From positions 1 to 64,000 of the forward strand of contig JAJEFG010000032.1 of NCBI GenBank assembly GCA_022820545.1: 64,000 nucleotides of DNA, in the 5' to 3' direction. The first letter of the stretch is position 1; every line of letters starts with the position of its first letter. The notes under the pieces are model-generated. The model did not search any database and was not told the DNA's origin. It saw nothing but the letters and a program-made list of their open reading frames with translations. The DNA is from Acidobacteriota bacterium (GTDB taxonomy: Bacteria; Acidobacteriota; Vicinamibacteria; Marinacidobacterales; Marinacidobacteraceae). Positions 1 to 7,814 of the stretch are shown here, piece after piece. Both the position numbers and the translations under genes were made by a program.

Positions 1-57
1 CTTTCGCTGACCCCCCGGGCACCCCGGGCACGGCCTCCCAGCGCGGAGCGCCGCGCG

Positions 58-91
58 TGCCGGTCTGGAGACCGGCGTTCCAAGCCGGCGG
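58..91 (+). repeat. Dispersed hairpin repeat, family B
   Basis: The element reads GTGCCGGTCTGGAGACCGGCG followed by TTCCAAGCCGGCGG. It is a short perfect stem with a trailing GCCGGC half-site. Near-identical copies lie at 54399 and 60077, and shorter relatives at 4040 and 46141. The rest of positions 1-224 holds no gene I can support. Confidence 0.6.
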
Positions 92-224
92 CTTCCTGCC
101 CGCGGTGGGCGCCGCCCGCTGCAGCGTGGTGGGCGCCCTCCGCGAGCAGTAGCGGCGGCCGTACCCGCCTCCCGCCGCTACGTCAAGGCGCCTCCTCCCG
201 TGGCGGCAGTGCCGCGGTCAATTG

Positions 225-253
225 TGGACACGCTGTGACTACATCGTTAGAAT
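225..253 (+). promoter_or_regulatory. Sigma70-like promoter of the first vapBC operon
   Basis: TGGACA (225-230) and TAGAAT (248-253) are separated by exactly 17 bp. Transcription would start near 260, just before the GAGGAGG ribosome binding site at 264-270. This supports the GTG at 280 as the antitoxin start instead of the upstream ATG of the ORF track. Confidence 0.5.
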
Positions 254-279
254 GGAGTCTTCCGAGGAGGCGTCGAACC

Positions 280-558
280 GTGGAATTCGCCCTGCGCGAC
301 GCGAAGGCGCGACTCTCTGAACTCGTCGGCGCGGCGGTGGCTGGAGAGCGGGTCGTGATCACGCGGTATGGCGAGCCTGTCGTGGAACTCGTGCGGTGGC
401 GCCGGCGTGGCGCTCTCGATCTCGAGCGGCTCGCGAAGGTGTGCGCGGAGCACGGCATCGAAGAGGCGCCGCTCGACGAAGCCGAGGCGATGATCGCCGC
501 GTTTCACGATCCGGCACTCAGCCGTCAGGTGCTGGGGCTCGAGACGGAAACCGACTGA
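280..558 (+). CDS. Type II antitoxin, Phd/YefM family (VapB role)
   Basis: A predicted antitoxin of about 92 residues that would neutralise the PIN toxin encoded next and repress the operon. The N-terminus VEFALRDAKARLSELVGAA and the following VVITRYGEPVVELV are the typical Phd/YefM DNA-binding fold. The acidic tail (EEAPLDEAEAM) is the kind of segment that wraps the toxin. I chose the GTG at 280 because GAGGAGG lies 9 bp upstream and a good promoter ends at 253; the longer track ORF from 235 would begin upstream of the transcript. The toxin gene begins 14 bp downstream. Family assignment is from motif recognition only. Confidence 0.85.
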   Translation: MEFALRDAKARLSELVGAAVAGERVVITRYGEPVVELVRWRRRGALDLERLAKVCAEHGIEEAPLDEAEAMIAAFHDPALSRQVLGLETETD

Positions 559-572
559 GCGCGAGCCGGTCC

Positions 573-968
573 GTGGGCGTTCTTCTCGACACGTCCTACC
601 TCTACCGGTTGATGAGGGCCCGGGCGAGTCTGTCCGGGAGCGAGCGGCAGTTTCTTGAGCGGCAGGACACTCCGATCCACGTCAGCGCGGTTTCCATTTG
701 GGAAATGCGCCTCAAGTACCAGGCGCGCGACCGGTTGGGCCGGCGCAAGAGCCCCTTCGATCCACGAGAGGTGGTTGCCGCGCTGACCAGGCTGAACGTG
801 GTGCTGCTGCCGCTCACCATGCGCCATGCGGCCGAGCGGCTTCGCGTTCCCATCACGCACCGCGATCCCTTCGACGAGCTGCTCCTGGTCCAGGCCCAGG
901 TGGAGGGGCTGCGTCTGCTGACCGCGGATGAGCACCTGGTCGGCCATCCCCTGGCCATCACCCCGTAG
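573..968 (+). CDS. vapC: PIN-domain toxin VapC
   Basis: A predicted PIN-domain ribonuclease of 131 residues, the toxin partner of the Phd-type antitoxin just upstream. Acidic active-site residues sit where the fold expects them: D in VLLDTSYL near the N-terminus, E in SIWEMRLKY, D in HRDPFDELL, and a final D in LLTADEHL. The GTG at 573 puts the first catalytic strand directly at the N-terminus, as is normal for VapC. The track ORF starting at 396 adds about 59 arginine-rich residues read out of frame through the antitoxin gene and is not credible. The HRDPFDELL form is typical of the YobK/VapC group that pairs with Phd antitoxins. Confidence 0.9.
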   Translation: MGVLLDTSYLYRLMRARASLSGSERQFLERQDTPIHVSAVSIWEMRLKYQARDRLGRRKSPFDPREVVAALTRLNVVLLPLTMRHAAERLRVPITHRDPFDELLLVQAQVEGLRLLTADEHLVGHPLAITP

Positions 969-1029
969 CGGCGCCACGGACGGGCCCCTGAATGGAGCGA
1001 GTGACCGGGATCTCCTGACGCAGGCGGCG

Positions 1030-3153
1030 TCAGTTCAGCCCGCGGCGCCGGAGCAGGGGCTCCACCTCCGGGTCCCGCCCGCGGAAGGTGCGGAAGAGGT
1101 CCATGGCCTCGATGCTGCCCCCCTTCGAGAGCAGCGTCTCCCGGAAGTGGTCGCCGTTCTCCCGCAGGAGGCCGTTGTTCTCCCGGAACCACTCCACCGA
1201 GTCGGCGTCGAGGACCTCGCTCCAGATGTACGAGTAGTAGCCGGCCGAGTAGCCGCTGCTCCAGATGTGGGAGAAGTAGGTGGTGCGGTAGCGCGGCGGC
1301 ACCGGCGCGAAGGCGATTCCCGCCTCCTCGAGCGCCGCTTCCTCGAACGCGAGCACCCCAGCCGCATCGGGGGTCTCGCCGACCCCGAGCTGGTGCCAGG
1401 CGAGGTCGAGCAGGGTGGCGGCCAGGTACTCGGTGGTGGCGAAGCCCTGGTTGAAGGTGCGTGCCGAGAGCACCCGGTCGAGGAGGTCGCCCGGGATCGG
1501 TTCGCCGGTCTCGTGGTGGACGGCGTAGTTGCGGAGCACCTCCGGCCAGGTCGCCCACATTTCGTTCACCTGCGAGGGGTATTCCACGAAGTCGCGCGGA
1601 ACGGAGGTCCCGGCGAAGTAGGGGTAGCGGACGTTCGAGAACAGGCCGTGCAGCGCGTGCCCGAACTCGTGGAACAGCGTGATGACCTCGTCGAAGGTCA
1701 GCAGCGTAGGTTCGCCCTCCGGGGGCTTGGGGACGTTCAGGTGGTTGGCGACCACCGGCTGCGTGCCGAGCAGGCCGGACTGGGAGACGTACGCGTTCAT
1801 CCAGGCGCCGCCCCGCTTCGACGGCCGGGCGTAGAAGTCGCCGATGAAGAGCCCGAGCGGGCTGCCGTCCTCCTCGAACACCTCCCAGATGCGGACGTCG
1901 GGGTGATAGACGGGCAGTTCAGGCCGCTCCTCGAAGGTCAGCCCGAAGAGCTGGGTGGCCGCGAAGAAGACCCCGTTCACCAGCACCCCGTCCATCTCGA
2001 AGTAGGGACGGAGCTCGGAGGCGTCAAAGGAGAACCGCTCGGCTCGCAGCTTCTCGGAGTAGTAGGACCAGTCCCAGGCCGCGATCTCGATGTCGGCGCC
2101 CTCGGAGCGGGCGAGTTCCGCCAGGTCCTCGGCTTCCCGGCGCGCGTTGGCTACGGCCCTCGGCGTGAGACCGGAAAGCCGTCCGTCGACCGCCTCGATG
2201 GTCTGCGCCGTCTGTTCCTCGAGGATGAAGGCGGCGTGGTGCGGGTAGCCGAGGAGCGCGGCGCGCTCGGCGCGGAGGGCGGCGATCTGCACCACCACCT
2301 CCCGGTTGTCGTGCTCGCCGCCGCGGCTCCCCCGCGCGAGCGAGGTCGTCATGATCCGCTCGCGGAGCGCGCGGTCCTCGAGCGAGGACAGGGCGGGTTG
2401 ACCGCTGGTGTTGAGGAGCGCGATGACGTACTTGCCTTCGAGGTCGCGGGCCCTCGCGGCTTCGGCCGCCGCCGCGATTTCACCTTCCGAGAGCCCGGCG
2501 AGTTCCTCGGCGGAATCCACCACCACCGCCGAGGCGTTCACCTCGTCCAGGGTGTTCTCGCTGAAGGCTGCCGAGAGCGAAGCGAGTTCGGCGTTGATCT
2601 CCCGCATGCGGTCCTTTTCGGACTCGGAGAGCAGGGCGCCGGCGCGGGTGAAGTCCCGCCGGTACTGCTCCACGAGGCGCACCTCTTCGGGCGAGAGGCC
2701 GAGGTCGTTCCGGGACTCGTAGAGCGACTCCACCCGGGCGAAGAGATCGGCGTTCAGAAGGATCTGGTCGGAGTGCGCCGCCAGCTTGGGCGCCATCTCG
2801 GCCCGGATCGCGTTGATCTCGTCGTTCGTATCCGCGGAGGAAAGGCTGAAGAAGACCCGCGCCACCCGGTCGAACAGCCGGCCCGACCGTTCGATGGGCA
2901 CCAGGGTGTTCTCGAAGGTGGCCGGTTCGGAGGACGACGCGATGGCCTCGATCTCCTCGAGTTGCTCGGCCATGCCGCGCTCGAACGCCGCCCGGTAGTG
3001 GCCGTCGTCGATGAGGTCGAAATGGGGCAGTCCGTAGGGCAGCGTGCTCTCGGTGAAGAACGGGTTATCGCCCATCACGGTCTCGGGGGTTCCGCCGCAC
3101 CCGGCGGCGAACACGAGAGCCGCTGCTACAGCTCGCAGGGTCCTGCTGGTCAT
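1030..3153 (-). CDS. dcp: M3 family peptidyl-dipeptidase, lipoprotein (Dcp-like)
   Basis: A zinc metallopeptidase of 707 residues that cleaves dipeptides or short oligopeptides, normal full length for the Dcp/oligopeptidase A family. The zinc site HEFGHALHGL is near residue 495, and the downstream glutamate region (FVEYPSQVNEMW) follows as expected. The N-terminus has a short hydrophobic segment ending in FAAGCGG, a probable lipobox, so the enzyme is likely anchored in the envelope. C-terminal YSYIWSEVLDADSVEWF is a conserved M3 stretch. It is a single gene on the minus strand between two TA loci, with no evident operon partner. The family is clear; the choice between Dcp and another M3 subtype is less certain. 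Confidence 0.93.
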   Translation of the reverse strand: MTSRTLRAVAAALVFAAGCGGTPETVMGDNPFFTESTLPYGLPHFDLIDDGHYRAAFERGMAEQLEEIEAIASSSEPATFENTLVPIERSGRLFDRVARVFFSLSSADTNDEINAIRAEMAPKLAAHSDQILLNADLFARVESLYESRNDLGLSPEEVRLVEQYRRDFTRAGALLSESEKDRMREINAELASLSAAFSENTLDEVNASAVVVDSAEELAGLSEGEIAAAAEAARARDLEGKYVIALLNTSGQPALSSLEDRALRERIMTTSLARGSRGGEHDNREVVVQIAALRAERAALLGYPHHAAFILEEQTAQTIEAVDGRLSGLTPRAVANARREAEDLAELARSEGADIEIAAWDWSYYSEKLRAERFSFDASELRPYFEMDGVLVNGVFFAATQLFGLTFEERPELPVYHPDVRIWEVFEEDGSPLGLFIGDFYARPSKRGGAWMNAYVSQSGLLGTQPVVANHLNVPKPPEGEPTLLTFDEVITLFHEFGHALHGLFSNVRYPYFAGTSVPRDFVEYPSQVNEMWATWPEVLRNYAVHHETGEPIPGDLLDRVLSARTFNQGFATTEYLAATLLDLAWHQLGVGETPDAAGVLAFEEAALEEAGIAFAPVPPRYRTTYFSHIWSSGYSAGYYSYIWSEVLDADSVEWFRENNGLLRENGDHFRETLLSKGGSIEAMDLFRTFRGRDPEVEPLLRRRGLN

Positions 3154-3245
3154 CGTTCTTGCTCCTGTCTGGGGGAAACTGTTCGCCCGTGGCGGTCACG
3201 AGCGACACTACCGGGGCCGACACTTCCTGCGGGCCGTACGGGTCG

Positions 3246-3668
3246 CTAGACGGTCTTCCACGGATCGATGACCGACACGCCGCACTCCCGAAAGTCCTCG
3301 GCGTCGCGTGTCGCGAGGGCCGCGCCGTGGGTCTTGGCGATTGCGGCGATCTGACAATCCAGAGAACCAATGGGGTTTCCGGCTTCGCGGCGCCGCGCAC
3401 CGATCTCGCTGAATGCGGCGGCGGCAGCGCGGTCGAACGCCAGGATGCGCCCCGTGAAGGTTGCGCGGAAGAACTCATCGGCCATTGAGGCCAAGTGGCG
3501 TCGTCGTCTCCCGGCCGGCAGGATGGCGATGCCGTAGCGGAGTTCGCCTTCGCTGACGGAAGTGGTGAAGAGTTCGCCGTACGGCTGGAGCCGCGTCCAC
3601 GTGGCAACCCGAAGATCCGGCTCAGGGCGCATCAACTCCGAAATCACGTTCGTGTCAACGATGGTCAC
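3246..3668 (-). CDS. PIN-domain toxin, FitB/VapC type
   Basis: A 140-residue PIN-domain ribonuclease toxin. The N-terminus TIVDTNVISELMRPEP is the FitB hallmark, with the first catalytic D in VDTN. SEGELRYGI supplies the glutamate, and DCQIAAIAKTHGAALATRDAEDF supplies the last two acidic positions. I chose the GTG at 3668; it overlaps the stop of the upstream antitoxin gene by four bases, a standard translational-coupling overlap. The track ORF running to 4586 is an extension through the antitoxin and a repeat and is discarded. Confidence 0.92.
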   Translation of the reverse strand: MTIVDTNVISELMRPEPDLRVATWTRLQPYGELFTTSVSEGELRYGIAILPAGRRRRHLASMADEFFRATFTGRILAFDRAAAAAFSEIGARRREAGNPIGSLDCQIAAIAKTHGAALATRDAEDFRECGVSVIDPWKTV

Positions 3669-3925
3669 GAGAAGTCCTCGGAGCTGAAGTCCGGCGGGTC
3701 GCGCATCGGTTCGCGCGGTGGCAGTTCGAGTTCCACTCCGCCGATGGGGTCGACGATCCGCCGGATCGCGTCGTAGAGGTTCTCTGGCGGGCCGGGATCC
3801 GTCTCCACGGCACTCTTCAGAATGGTTCGCGCCTCGGCCTCCATGGATCGCCCGTTCTCCGCCGCGCGCACACGTAGCCGCTTCTTGGTGGTCTCGTCGA
3901 GGTTGCGGATCGAAAGGCTGGCCAC
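3665..3925 (-). CDS. Ribbon-helix-helix antitoxin, FitA type
   Basis: An 86-residue antitoxin for the PIN toxin whose gene it overlaps by 4 bp. MASLSIRNLDETTKKRLRVRA followed by GRSMEAEARTIL is the ribbon-helix-helix signature of FitA. The C-terminal tail is acidic and proline-rich (PREPMRDPPDFSSEDFS), consistent with a disordered toxin-binding tail. Translation starts at GTG with AGGAG seven bases upstream. A short perfect palindrome lies 33 bp upstream and could be its operator. Confidence 0.9.
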   Translation of the reverse strand: MASLSIRNLDETTKKRLRVRAAENGRSMEAEARTILKSAVETDPGPPENLYDAIRRIVDPIGGVELELPPREPMRDPPDFSSEDFS

Positions 3926-3957
3926 GGGGTTTCTCCTGGGAACTCCGGAATCCTAGC

Positions 3958-3972
3958 GCAGGCAATGCCTGC
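3958..3972. promoter_or_regulatory. Palindrome upstream of the FitAB-type operon
   Basis: GCAGGCA-A-TGCCTGC has 7-bp perfect arms and a 1-base centre, 33 bp before the antitoxin start codon. FitA-type antitoxins autoregulate by binding inverted repeats, so this is a candidate operator. Function is inferred. Confidence 0.35.
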
Positions 3973-4039
3973 ACCGCCTGGAATGAGAGCGTGACGCGTT
4001 GCTGTGAAACGTGCGGCGCTCGATGACGGGGACGGCAGG

Positions 4040-4065
4040 GAGCGCCGGTCTTCAGACCGGCGCTC
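4040..4065. repeat. Hairpin repeat downstream of the sulfatase gene
   Basis: GAGCGCCGGTC-TTCA-GACCGGCGCTC is a perfect 11-bp stem with a 4-base loop, 31 bp past the stop of the minus-strand sulfatase gene. It may act as a terminator, though no T tract follows, and it is related to the other dispersed GC hairpins in the window. Confidence 0.55.
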
Positions 4066-4096
4066 CTGGGCGCCTCAACGTTCTCGCCACCGGCCA

Positions 4097-6400
4097 CTAC
4101 CGCCGGTAGGACTGCGCGCGGCGTACTTCGCGCTCTGCCTCCGCGGTGCGGCCCTGCCGGTTGTAGACGTCCGCCAGTACGAAGTGGCCCAGCGGGGCCA
4201 TCTCCGGGTCGGGCTCGAGCGCGAGCCCCCGAAGCGCCGTCTCTTCCGCCTCGGCGAGTTCTCCCCTGTCGAGCAGCACCTTGGACAGGTAGAGGTAGCC
4301 GATCGCGAATTCCTCGTTGTGCTCGAGGGCGGCACGGAACGACGCCTCCATGCGCTCCGGATCTCCCATCGCCCCGTAGAGCCTGGCGACGTTGAAGTGG
4401 GACCGGAAGTCCCGAGGCGCCATTTCGAGACGGGTCTCGTAGGCCTCGATGGCGCCCGAGCCGTCGCCGCGTTCCTCGAAGAGCAGCGCCAGGTTGTACC
4501 AGGCGTCCGAGAGCTGGTCGTCCATCTCCAGCGCGAGGCGCAGTTCGGCCTCGGCCTCGTCGAGGCGTCCCAGGCTCAGCAGGCACTCGCCCTTCAGGTT
4601 CCGGGCCGGCGCCCGCTCCTCGCCGGTGGCCTCGAGTCCCGCGAGCACTTCGAGCGCCGCTTCGTACTCTCCCTCGGCCGCGTGGATCTCGGCCAGGTGG
4701 TAGTGGGCCTTGTTGTCGTTCGGGTCCAGTTCCAGCAGGCGCCGGTAGCCGGCGGCGGCTTCGTCATACCGCTCCGCCAGCCGGTAGGCGTCCGCAAGCC
4801 CCAGGATCGCGGACTTGTATTCGGGATCGAGCGCCAGCGCTTCCCGGTAGGCGCCGATCGCGCCGTCCCAGTCTTCGCGCTTGACGTGGAGGTTGCCGAG
4901 GATCAGGTGCGCTTCGAGGATGCCGGGATCCTCGGCGAGCACGCGCTGCACCTTGGCCATCGCGTCCTCGATCCGGTCCTCGGTCGAGTCGGTGCCGGCC
5001 GCCTTCAGCAGGTTGTAGAGGACGATCTTGTCCTTGGGGTCGGCGAGTTCCTCACCTTCTGCCACCCGGACGCGCGAGGAGCCGCCCAGGTAGCCGAGCG
5101 CCGCGAGCTGAGCCCGCGTCTCCTCGTCCAGGGTCTCGGGGGCCGCTTCGTCGGCTCCTTCCTTCTCGTACTCGGCCACCAGTCGGTCGAGCCGCGCCTG
5201 GAGCTGGCGCACCTGTCCCGGCCGTTCGGGGGCGAGATTCCGCGTTTGGCCCGGATCCTCGAGCACCTCGAAGAGTTCCGGCCGCGGCGCCGAGATGAAG
5301 TGGAGCAGGCCGTTGCGGAGGGCGCGGAGCGGAGCCCAGCCGTAGTGGTTCCGGGGGTAGAAGCTCTCCGAATACGCCCAGAGTCCCAGGTCGGTCTCCG
5401 TTCCGTCGGCGAGCGGCACGAGGCTCGTGCCCTGCACGTCGCCCGGGACTCCAACCCCCACCAGGTCGAGGACCGTCGGCATCAGGTCGATCCCGCGCAC
5501 CTGGGCGGGGACGCGCAGTCCGCGGCCGATCTGGCGGTAGGGCGCCCGGAGGAGGAAGGGCACCTGCATCGCGGCGTCGTAGATGAAGAACCCGTGCGCC
5601 CCCTCGCGGTGCCGGCCGAGGCTCTCCCCGTGGTCCCCGATCAGGACGAGCAGCGTGTCGTCCGCGAGTTCGTTTTCGTCCAGCCAGTCCAGAAGCTGCC
5701 CGACCAGGGAATCGGTGAACAGCACCTCCGCGTCGTAGGTAGCTTCGGGGTAGCCGCTGACCCGGGACGCCCAGGGCTCCGGCGCCTCGTAGGGCCAGTG
5801 CGGGTCGTAGAGGTGGATCCAGGAGAAGAACCGTTCCTCCTTCACCCCGCCCATCCAGTCGAGCGCCGCATCGAGGACCTCGTCCCCGGGGCGCTGCACG
5901 CTGTCGAGGCTGATCCGCTCGAACTCGCGGAAGTTGAAGTCGTCGAAGTAGCGGTCGAATCCCTGGTCGAGACCCCAGCGGGAATCGACGACGAAGGCGG
6001 CGACGAACGCGCCGGTGCGGTACCCCGCCGCGTTCAACACCTCGGCGAGGGTTTCGGAGTCCTCTCGGACGTAGTAACCGCCGTTGTCGCGCACTCCGTT
6101 GAACATCGGGTAGGTCCCGGTGAACATGGAGGTGTGGGAGGGCAGGGTGAGCGGCACGGTGGCGGTCGCCTGCTCGAAGAGGACGCCCTCCGCCGCCACC
6201 CGTCCGAACCCGGTCGTCTGGATCCGGTCGTTGCCGTACTGGGTCAGGTGACGCGCCGAAAGGGTGTCGAGGGTGACCACCACGACGTTCAGGGGCCGGA
6301 CCTCGTCGGTTCCCCCCGGTAGTCCCGCGCATCCGGCGCCGAGGAGCGCGGCCAGGCCCGCGGCGGCCAGGTCGAACCGAACGTGCGCGCGCGGGAACAT
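4097..6400 (-). CDS. Sulfatase-like (alkaline phosphatase superfamily) lipoprotein with TPR tail
   Basis: A 767-residue protein with a sulfatase-fold domain (about residues 35-430) followed by an array of TPR repeats (about 470-760). Metal-site motifs are present: NVVVVTLDTLSARHL at the start, the nucleophile region TVPLTLPSHTSMFTG, and LVLIGDHGESLGRHREGAHGF. The nucleophile position is Thr (TLPSH) instead of the C-x-P-S-R or S-x-P-S-R of formylglycine sulfatases, so it is more likely a phospho-transferase or hydrolase than a true sulfatase. The N-terminus is hydrophobic and ends LGAGCAG, a probable lipobox. TPR-tailed members are common in Acidobacteria-like genomes. The substrate is unknown. 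No sulfatase-maturing enzyme is seen nearby. Confidence 0.85.
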   Translation of the reverse strand: MFPRAHVRFDLAAAGLAALLGAGCAGLPGGTDEVRPLNVVVVTLDTLSARHLTQYGNDRIQTTGFGRVAAEGVLFEQATATVPLTLPSHTSMFTGTYPMFNGVRDNGGYYVREDSETLAEVLNAAGYRTGAFVAAFVVDSRWGLDQGFDRYFDDFNFREFERISLDSVQRPGDEVLDAALDWMGGVKEERFFSWIHLYDPHWPYEAPEPWASRVSGYPEATYDAEVLFTDSLVGQLLDWLDENELADDTLLVLIGDHGESLGRHREGAHGFFIYDAAMQVPFLLRAPYRQIGRGLRVPAQVRGIDLMPTVLDLVGVGVPGDVQGTSLVPLADGTETDLGLWAYSESFYPRNHYGWAPLRALRNGLLHFISAPRPELFEVLEDPGQTRNLAPERPGQVRQLQARLDRLVAEYEKEGADEAAPETLDEETRAQLAALGYLGGSSRVRVAEGEELADPKDKIVLYNLLKAAGTDSTEDRIEDAMAKVQRVLAEDPGILEAHLILGNLHVKREDWDGAIGAYREALALDPEYKSAILGLADAYRLAERYDEAAAGYRRLLELDPNDNKAHYHLAEIHAAEGEYEAALEVLAGLEATGEERAPARNLKGECLLSLGRLDEAEAELRLALEMDDQLSDAWYNLALLFEERGDGSGAIEAYETRLEMAPRDFRSHFNVARLYGAMGDPERMEASFRAALEHNEEFAIGYLYLSKVLLDRGELAEAEETALRGLALEPDPEMAPLGHFVLADVYNRQGRTAEAEREVRRAQSYRR

Positions 6401-6470
6401 GCTGGGCGGATTATCGCCTCACGCTCGGACGCCGACCTGTTCCGATGGCGCCAAGAGTATGGAGCATCAT

Positions 6471-6486
6471 CCACATAATCATGTGG
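6471..6486. promoter_or_regulatory. Operator-like palindrome upstream of mazE/mazF
   Basis: CCACAT-AATC-ATGTGG has perfect 6-bp arms and ends 12 bp before the antitoxin ATG. A TAATAT hexamer (6487-6492) abuts it and could be the -10 box, which would leave almost no leader. Its position fits autoregulation by the ribbon-helix-helix protein encoded next. Confidence 0.4.
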
Positions 6487-6498
6487 TAATATGCCACC

Positions 6499-6738
6499 AT
6501 GAAGGCGGTGCAGATCAACTTCTCCGAGGACTTGCTCGCCCGTCTCGATGCCGACGAGATCGTCCGCGAGCTCGGTCGTTCCGAGGTCGTCCGGCGGATG
6601 GTGGAGGGCTATCTCCGCCGCCGGGAATCCCAGCGCATCGACGAATCACTGATCCGCGGCTATGGGCCGGAATTCCCGCCCATCGAGGAAGAACTGGAAG
6701 GCTGGACGGAGGCTGCCGCGGCGTGGCGCGAACCGTAA
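6499..6738 (+). CDS. MazE-like / CopG-type ribbon-helix-helix antitoxin
   Basis: A 79-residue predicted antitoxin for the MazF toxin that overlaps its 3' end. MKAVQINFSEDLLARLDADEIV and GRSEVVRRMVEGYLRRRES form the ribbon-helix-helix unit. The C-terminal acidic region (PIEEELEGWTEAAAAW) is the likely toxin-binding tail. There is no Shine-Dalgarno sequence before the ATG, and a -10-like hexamer sits only 6 bases upstream, so the mRNA may be leaderless. Confidence 0.85.
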   Translation: MKAVQINFSEDLLARLDADEIVRELGRSEVVRRMVEGYLRRRESQRIDESLIRGYGPEFPPIEEELEGWTEAAAAWREP

Positions 6739-7082
6739 GGCGCGGAGACCTCTGGCTCTACGAATTCCGTTCCCCCGATCGGCGGCGTCCGGTTCTGGTG
6801 CTGACGCGGGAGGTCATCGTGAATCGGCTCCGCACCGTTACCGTGGCGCCGATCACCTCGACGATTCGCGGGAACGCGACCGAGGTGCGCGTGGGGACGT
6901 TCGAGGGCCTGAAACACGAATCCGTGGTGAACCTCGACCACGTCCAGACGGTCCCGCGGGCGGATCTCCGCCAGTGGATCGGGCGGCTCGGCCCCGGCCG
7001 GATGTTCGAGGTCTGTCAGGCGCTGAACGCCGCTTTCGGATGCGAGGCGACGATGGTTCGCGAGGAGCTCTGGGTGTTCTGA
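6723..7082 (+). CDS. mazF: MazF-family endoribonuclease toxin
   Basis: A 119-residue MazF/PemK-type mRNA interferase. RRGDLWLYEFRSPDRRRPVLVLTRE contains the RGD/RGE strand and the arginine that are hallmarks of the fold. TVAPITSTIRGNATEV and SVVNLDHVQTVPRADL complete the conserved core. The GTG at 6723 overlaps the antitoxin gene by 16 bp, so the pair is translationally coupled. The track ORF starting at 6264 is an antisense extension across the sulfatase promoter region and is not used. Confidence 0.92.
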   Translation: MARTVRRGDLWLYEFRSPDRRRPVLVLTREVIVNRLRTVTVAPITSTIRGNATEVRVGTFEGLKHESVVNLDHVQTVPRADLRQWIGRLGPGRMFEVCQALNAAFGCEATMVREELWVF

Positions 7083-7147
7083 GGGCGGGAGCGCCGACCC
7101 GAGGTGAGTCCGTGGCATCACTCGTTGGCTGCCAGAATCGCTCAGCC

Positions 7148-7387
7148 ATGAAACGACGGGCCACGCTCACCGTCGCCGCCGACGATCTTGAGACGATTCG
7201 CGCCGAAGCCGGGCGACGGGGAGTGTCGTTGAACGCTCTACTCAGCGAGATCGTCGCCGAGCGGGCGGCGGAACTCCGGTCCCGGCGGAAACCCCGCCTG
7301 GGACTCGGTGGTAGCGGAAGTAGCGATCTTTCGCGACAAAGCGTCGAGGACGAAGCCTCTCCGGCTCGCGCTCCCTGGCGCGGTTGA
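7148..7387 (+). CDS. Orphaned VapB-like antitoxin
   Basis: A 79-residue protein whose first 45 residues (MKRRATLTVAADDLETIRAEAGRRGVSLNALLSEIV) look like a ribbon-helix-helix antitoxin. The C-terminal half is arginine- and serine-rich (RRKPRLGLGGSGSSDLSRQS), a common VapB tail. Its TGA overlaps the ATG of the following PIN gene by one base (TGATG), the arrangement of an intact vapBC pair, but that toxin gene is broken. The antitoxin itself looks intact. Confidence 0.75.
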   Translation: MKRRATLTVAADDLETIRAEAGRRGVSLNALLSEIVAERAAELRSRRKPRLGLGGSGSSDLSRQSVEDEASPARAPWRG

Positions 7388-7636
7388 TGGCCTTCGTCCC
7401 CGATACCGGGCCGATCGTCGAACGTGCTCGACTGCGACGATACCGAACCGCTGCGAGCCGTTGAGCTCGGGCGCCAGTACGTGGACCTCGATCTGGGGTT
7501 CGTGGATGCGGCCGTGATCGCCATGTGCGAATCGCTGGGGGAGACGAAAGTCGCGACCCTGGACCGCCGGCACTTCGGCGTCGTCCGCCCCGCGCACTGC
7601 GAACGGCTGCGGCTTCTGCCGGAGGGAAATGCCTAG
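7387..7636 (+). pseudogene. Broken VapC toxin with internal deletion and frame change
   Basis: The ATG at 7387 opens with MAFVPDTGPIV, the PIN-domain first strand with its catalytic D, then degenerates into an arginine-rich frame. From about 7424, in a different frame, come the last two thirds of a PIN domain: YVDLDLGFVDAAVIAMCES and KVATLDRRHFGVVRP. Only a few codons separate the two pieces, where an intact toxin would have roughly 50-60 residues. The gene therefore looks inactivated by a deletion that also shifted the frame. The track ORF of 70 residues at 7424 is only the 3' remnant. Confidence 0.75.
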
Positions 7637-7716
7637 GGCGAGCCCGCGCCCTCTGTTTTGGTCCTTGCCGGTTCCCCAAGCCTCCGCGGGCTTCTCGTTG
7701 CCGGGGTTCCGGCCGG

Positions 7717-7746
7717 TTGACACGCCCCCTCCCGAGTCCATACGGT
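7717..7746 (+). promoter_or_regulatory. Promoter of the TonB-dependent receptor gene
   Basis: A perfect TTGACA (7717-7722) is followed after 16-18 bp by CATACGGT as a weak -10 region. This would give a leader of about 60 bases before the ATG at 7815. No T-rich terminator intervenes. Confidence 0.45.
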
Positions 7747-7814
7747 TCGGAATTGGACCGGAGGCGGTTTCGGCCGTCTTCGGGGTCCGCGACTTCCATC
7801 TTCAGGGGGTTTGG

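Noticed and set aside
1-224. 3' end of an upstream gene running in from the window edge
   Set aside because: Frames are open only because of high GC, the region contains a dispersed hairpin repeat, and no conserved protein sequence is visible.
928-3249. 773-residue plus-strand ORF and other very long antisense ORFs (4004-6322 +, 17090-19927 +, 27253-29517 -, 39303-41579 +, 44183-46108 -)
   Set aside because: They lie exactly opposite genes with clear motifs (M3 peptidase, sulfatase-like, DUF4340/GldG, NuoL, helicase, OPT). High GC removes stop codons in the antisense frame. Their translations show no recognisable domains.
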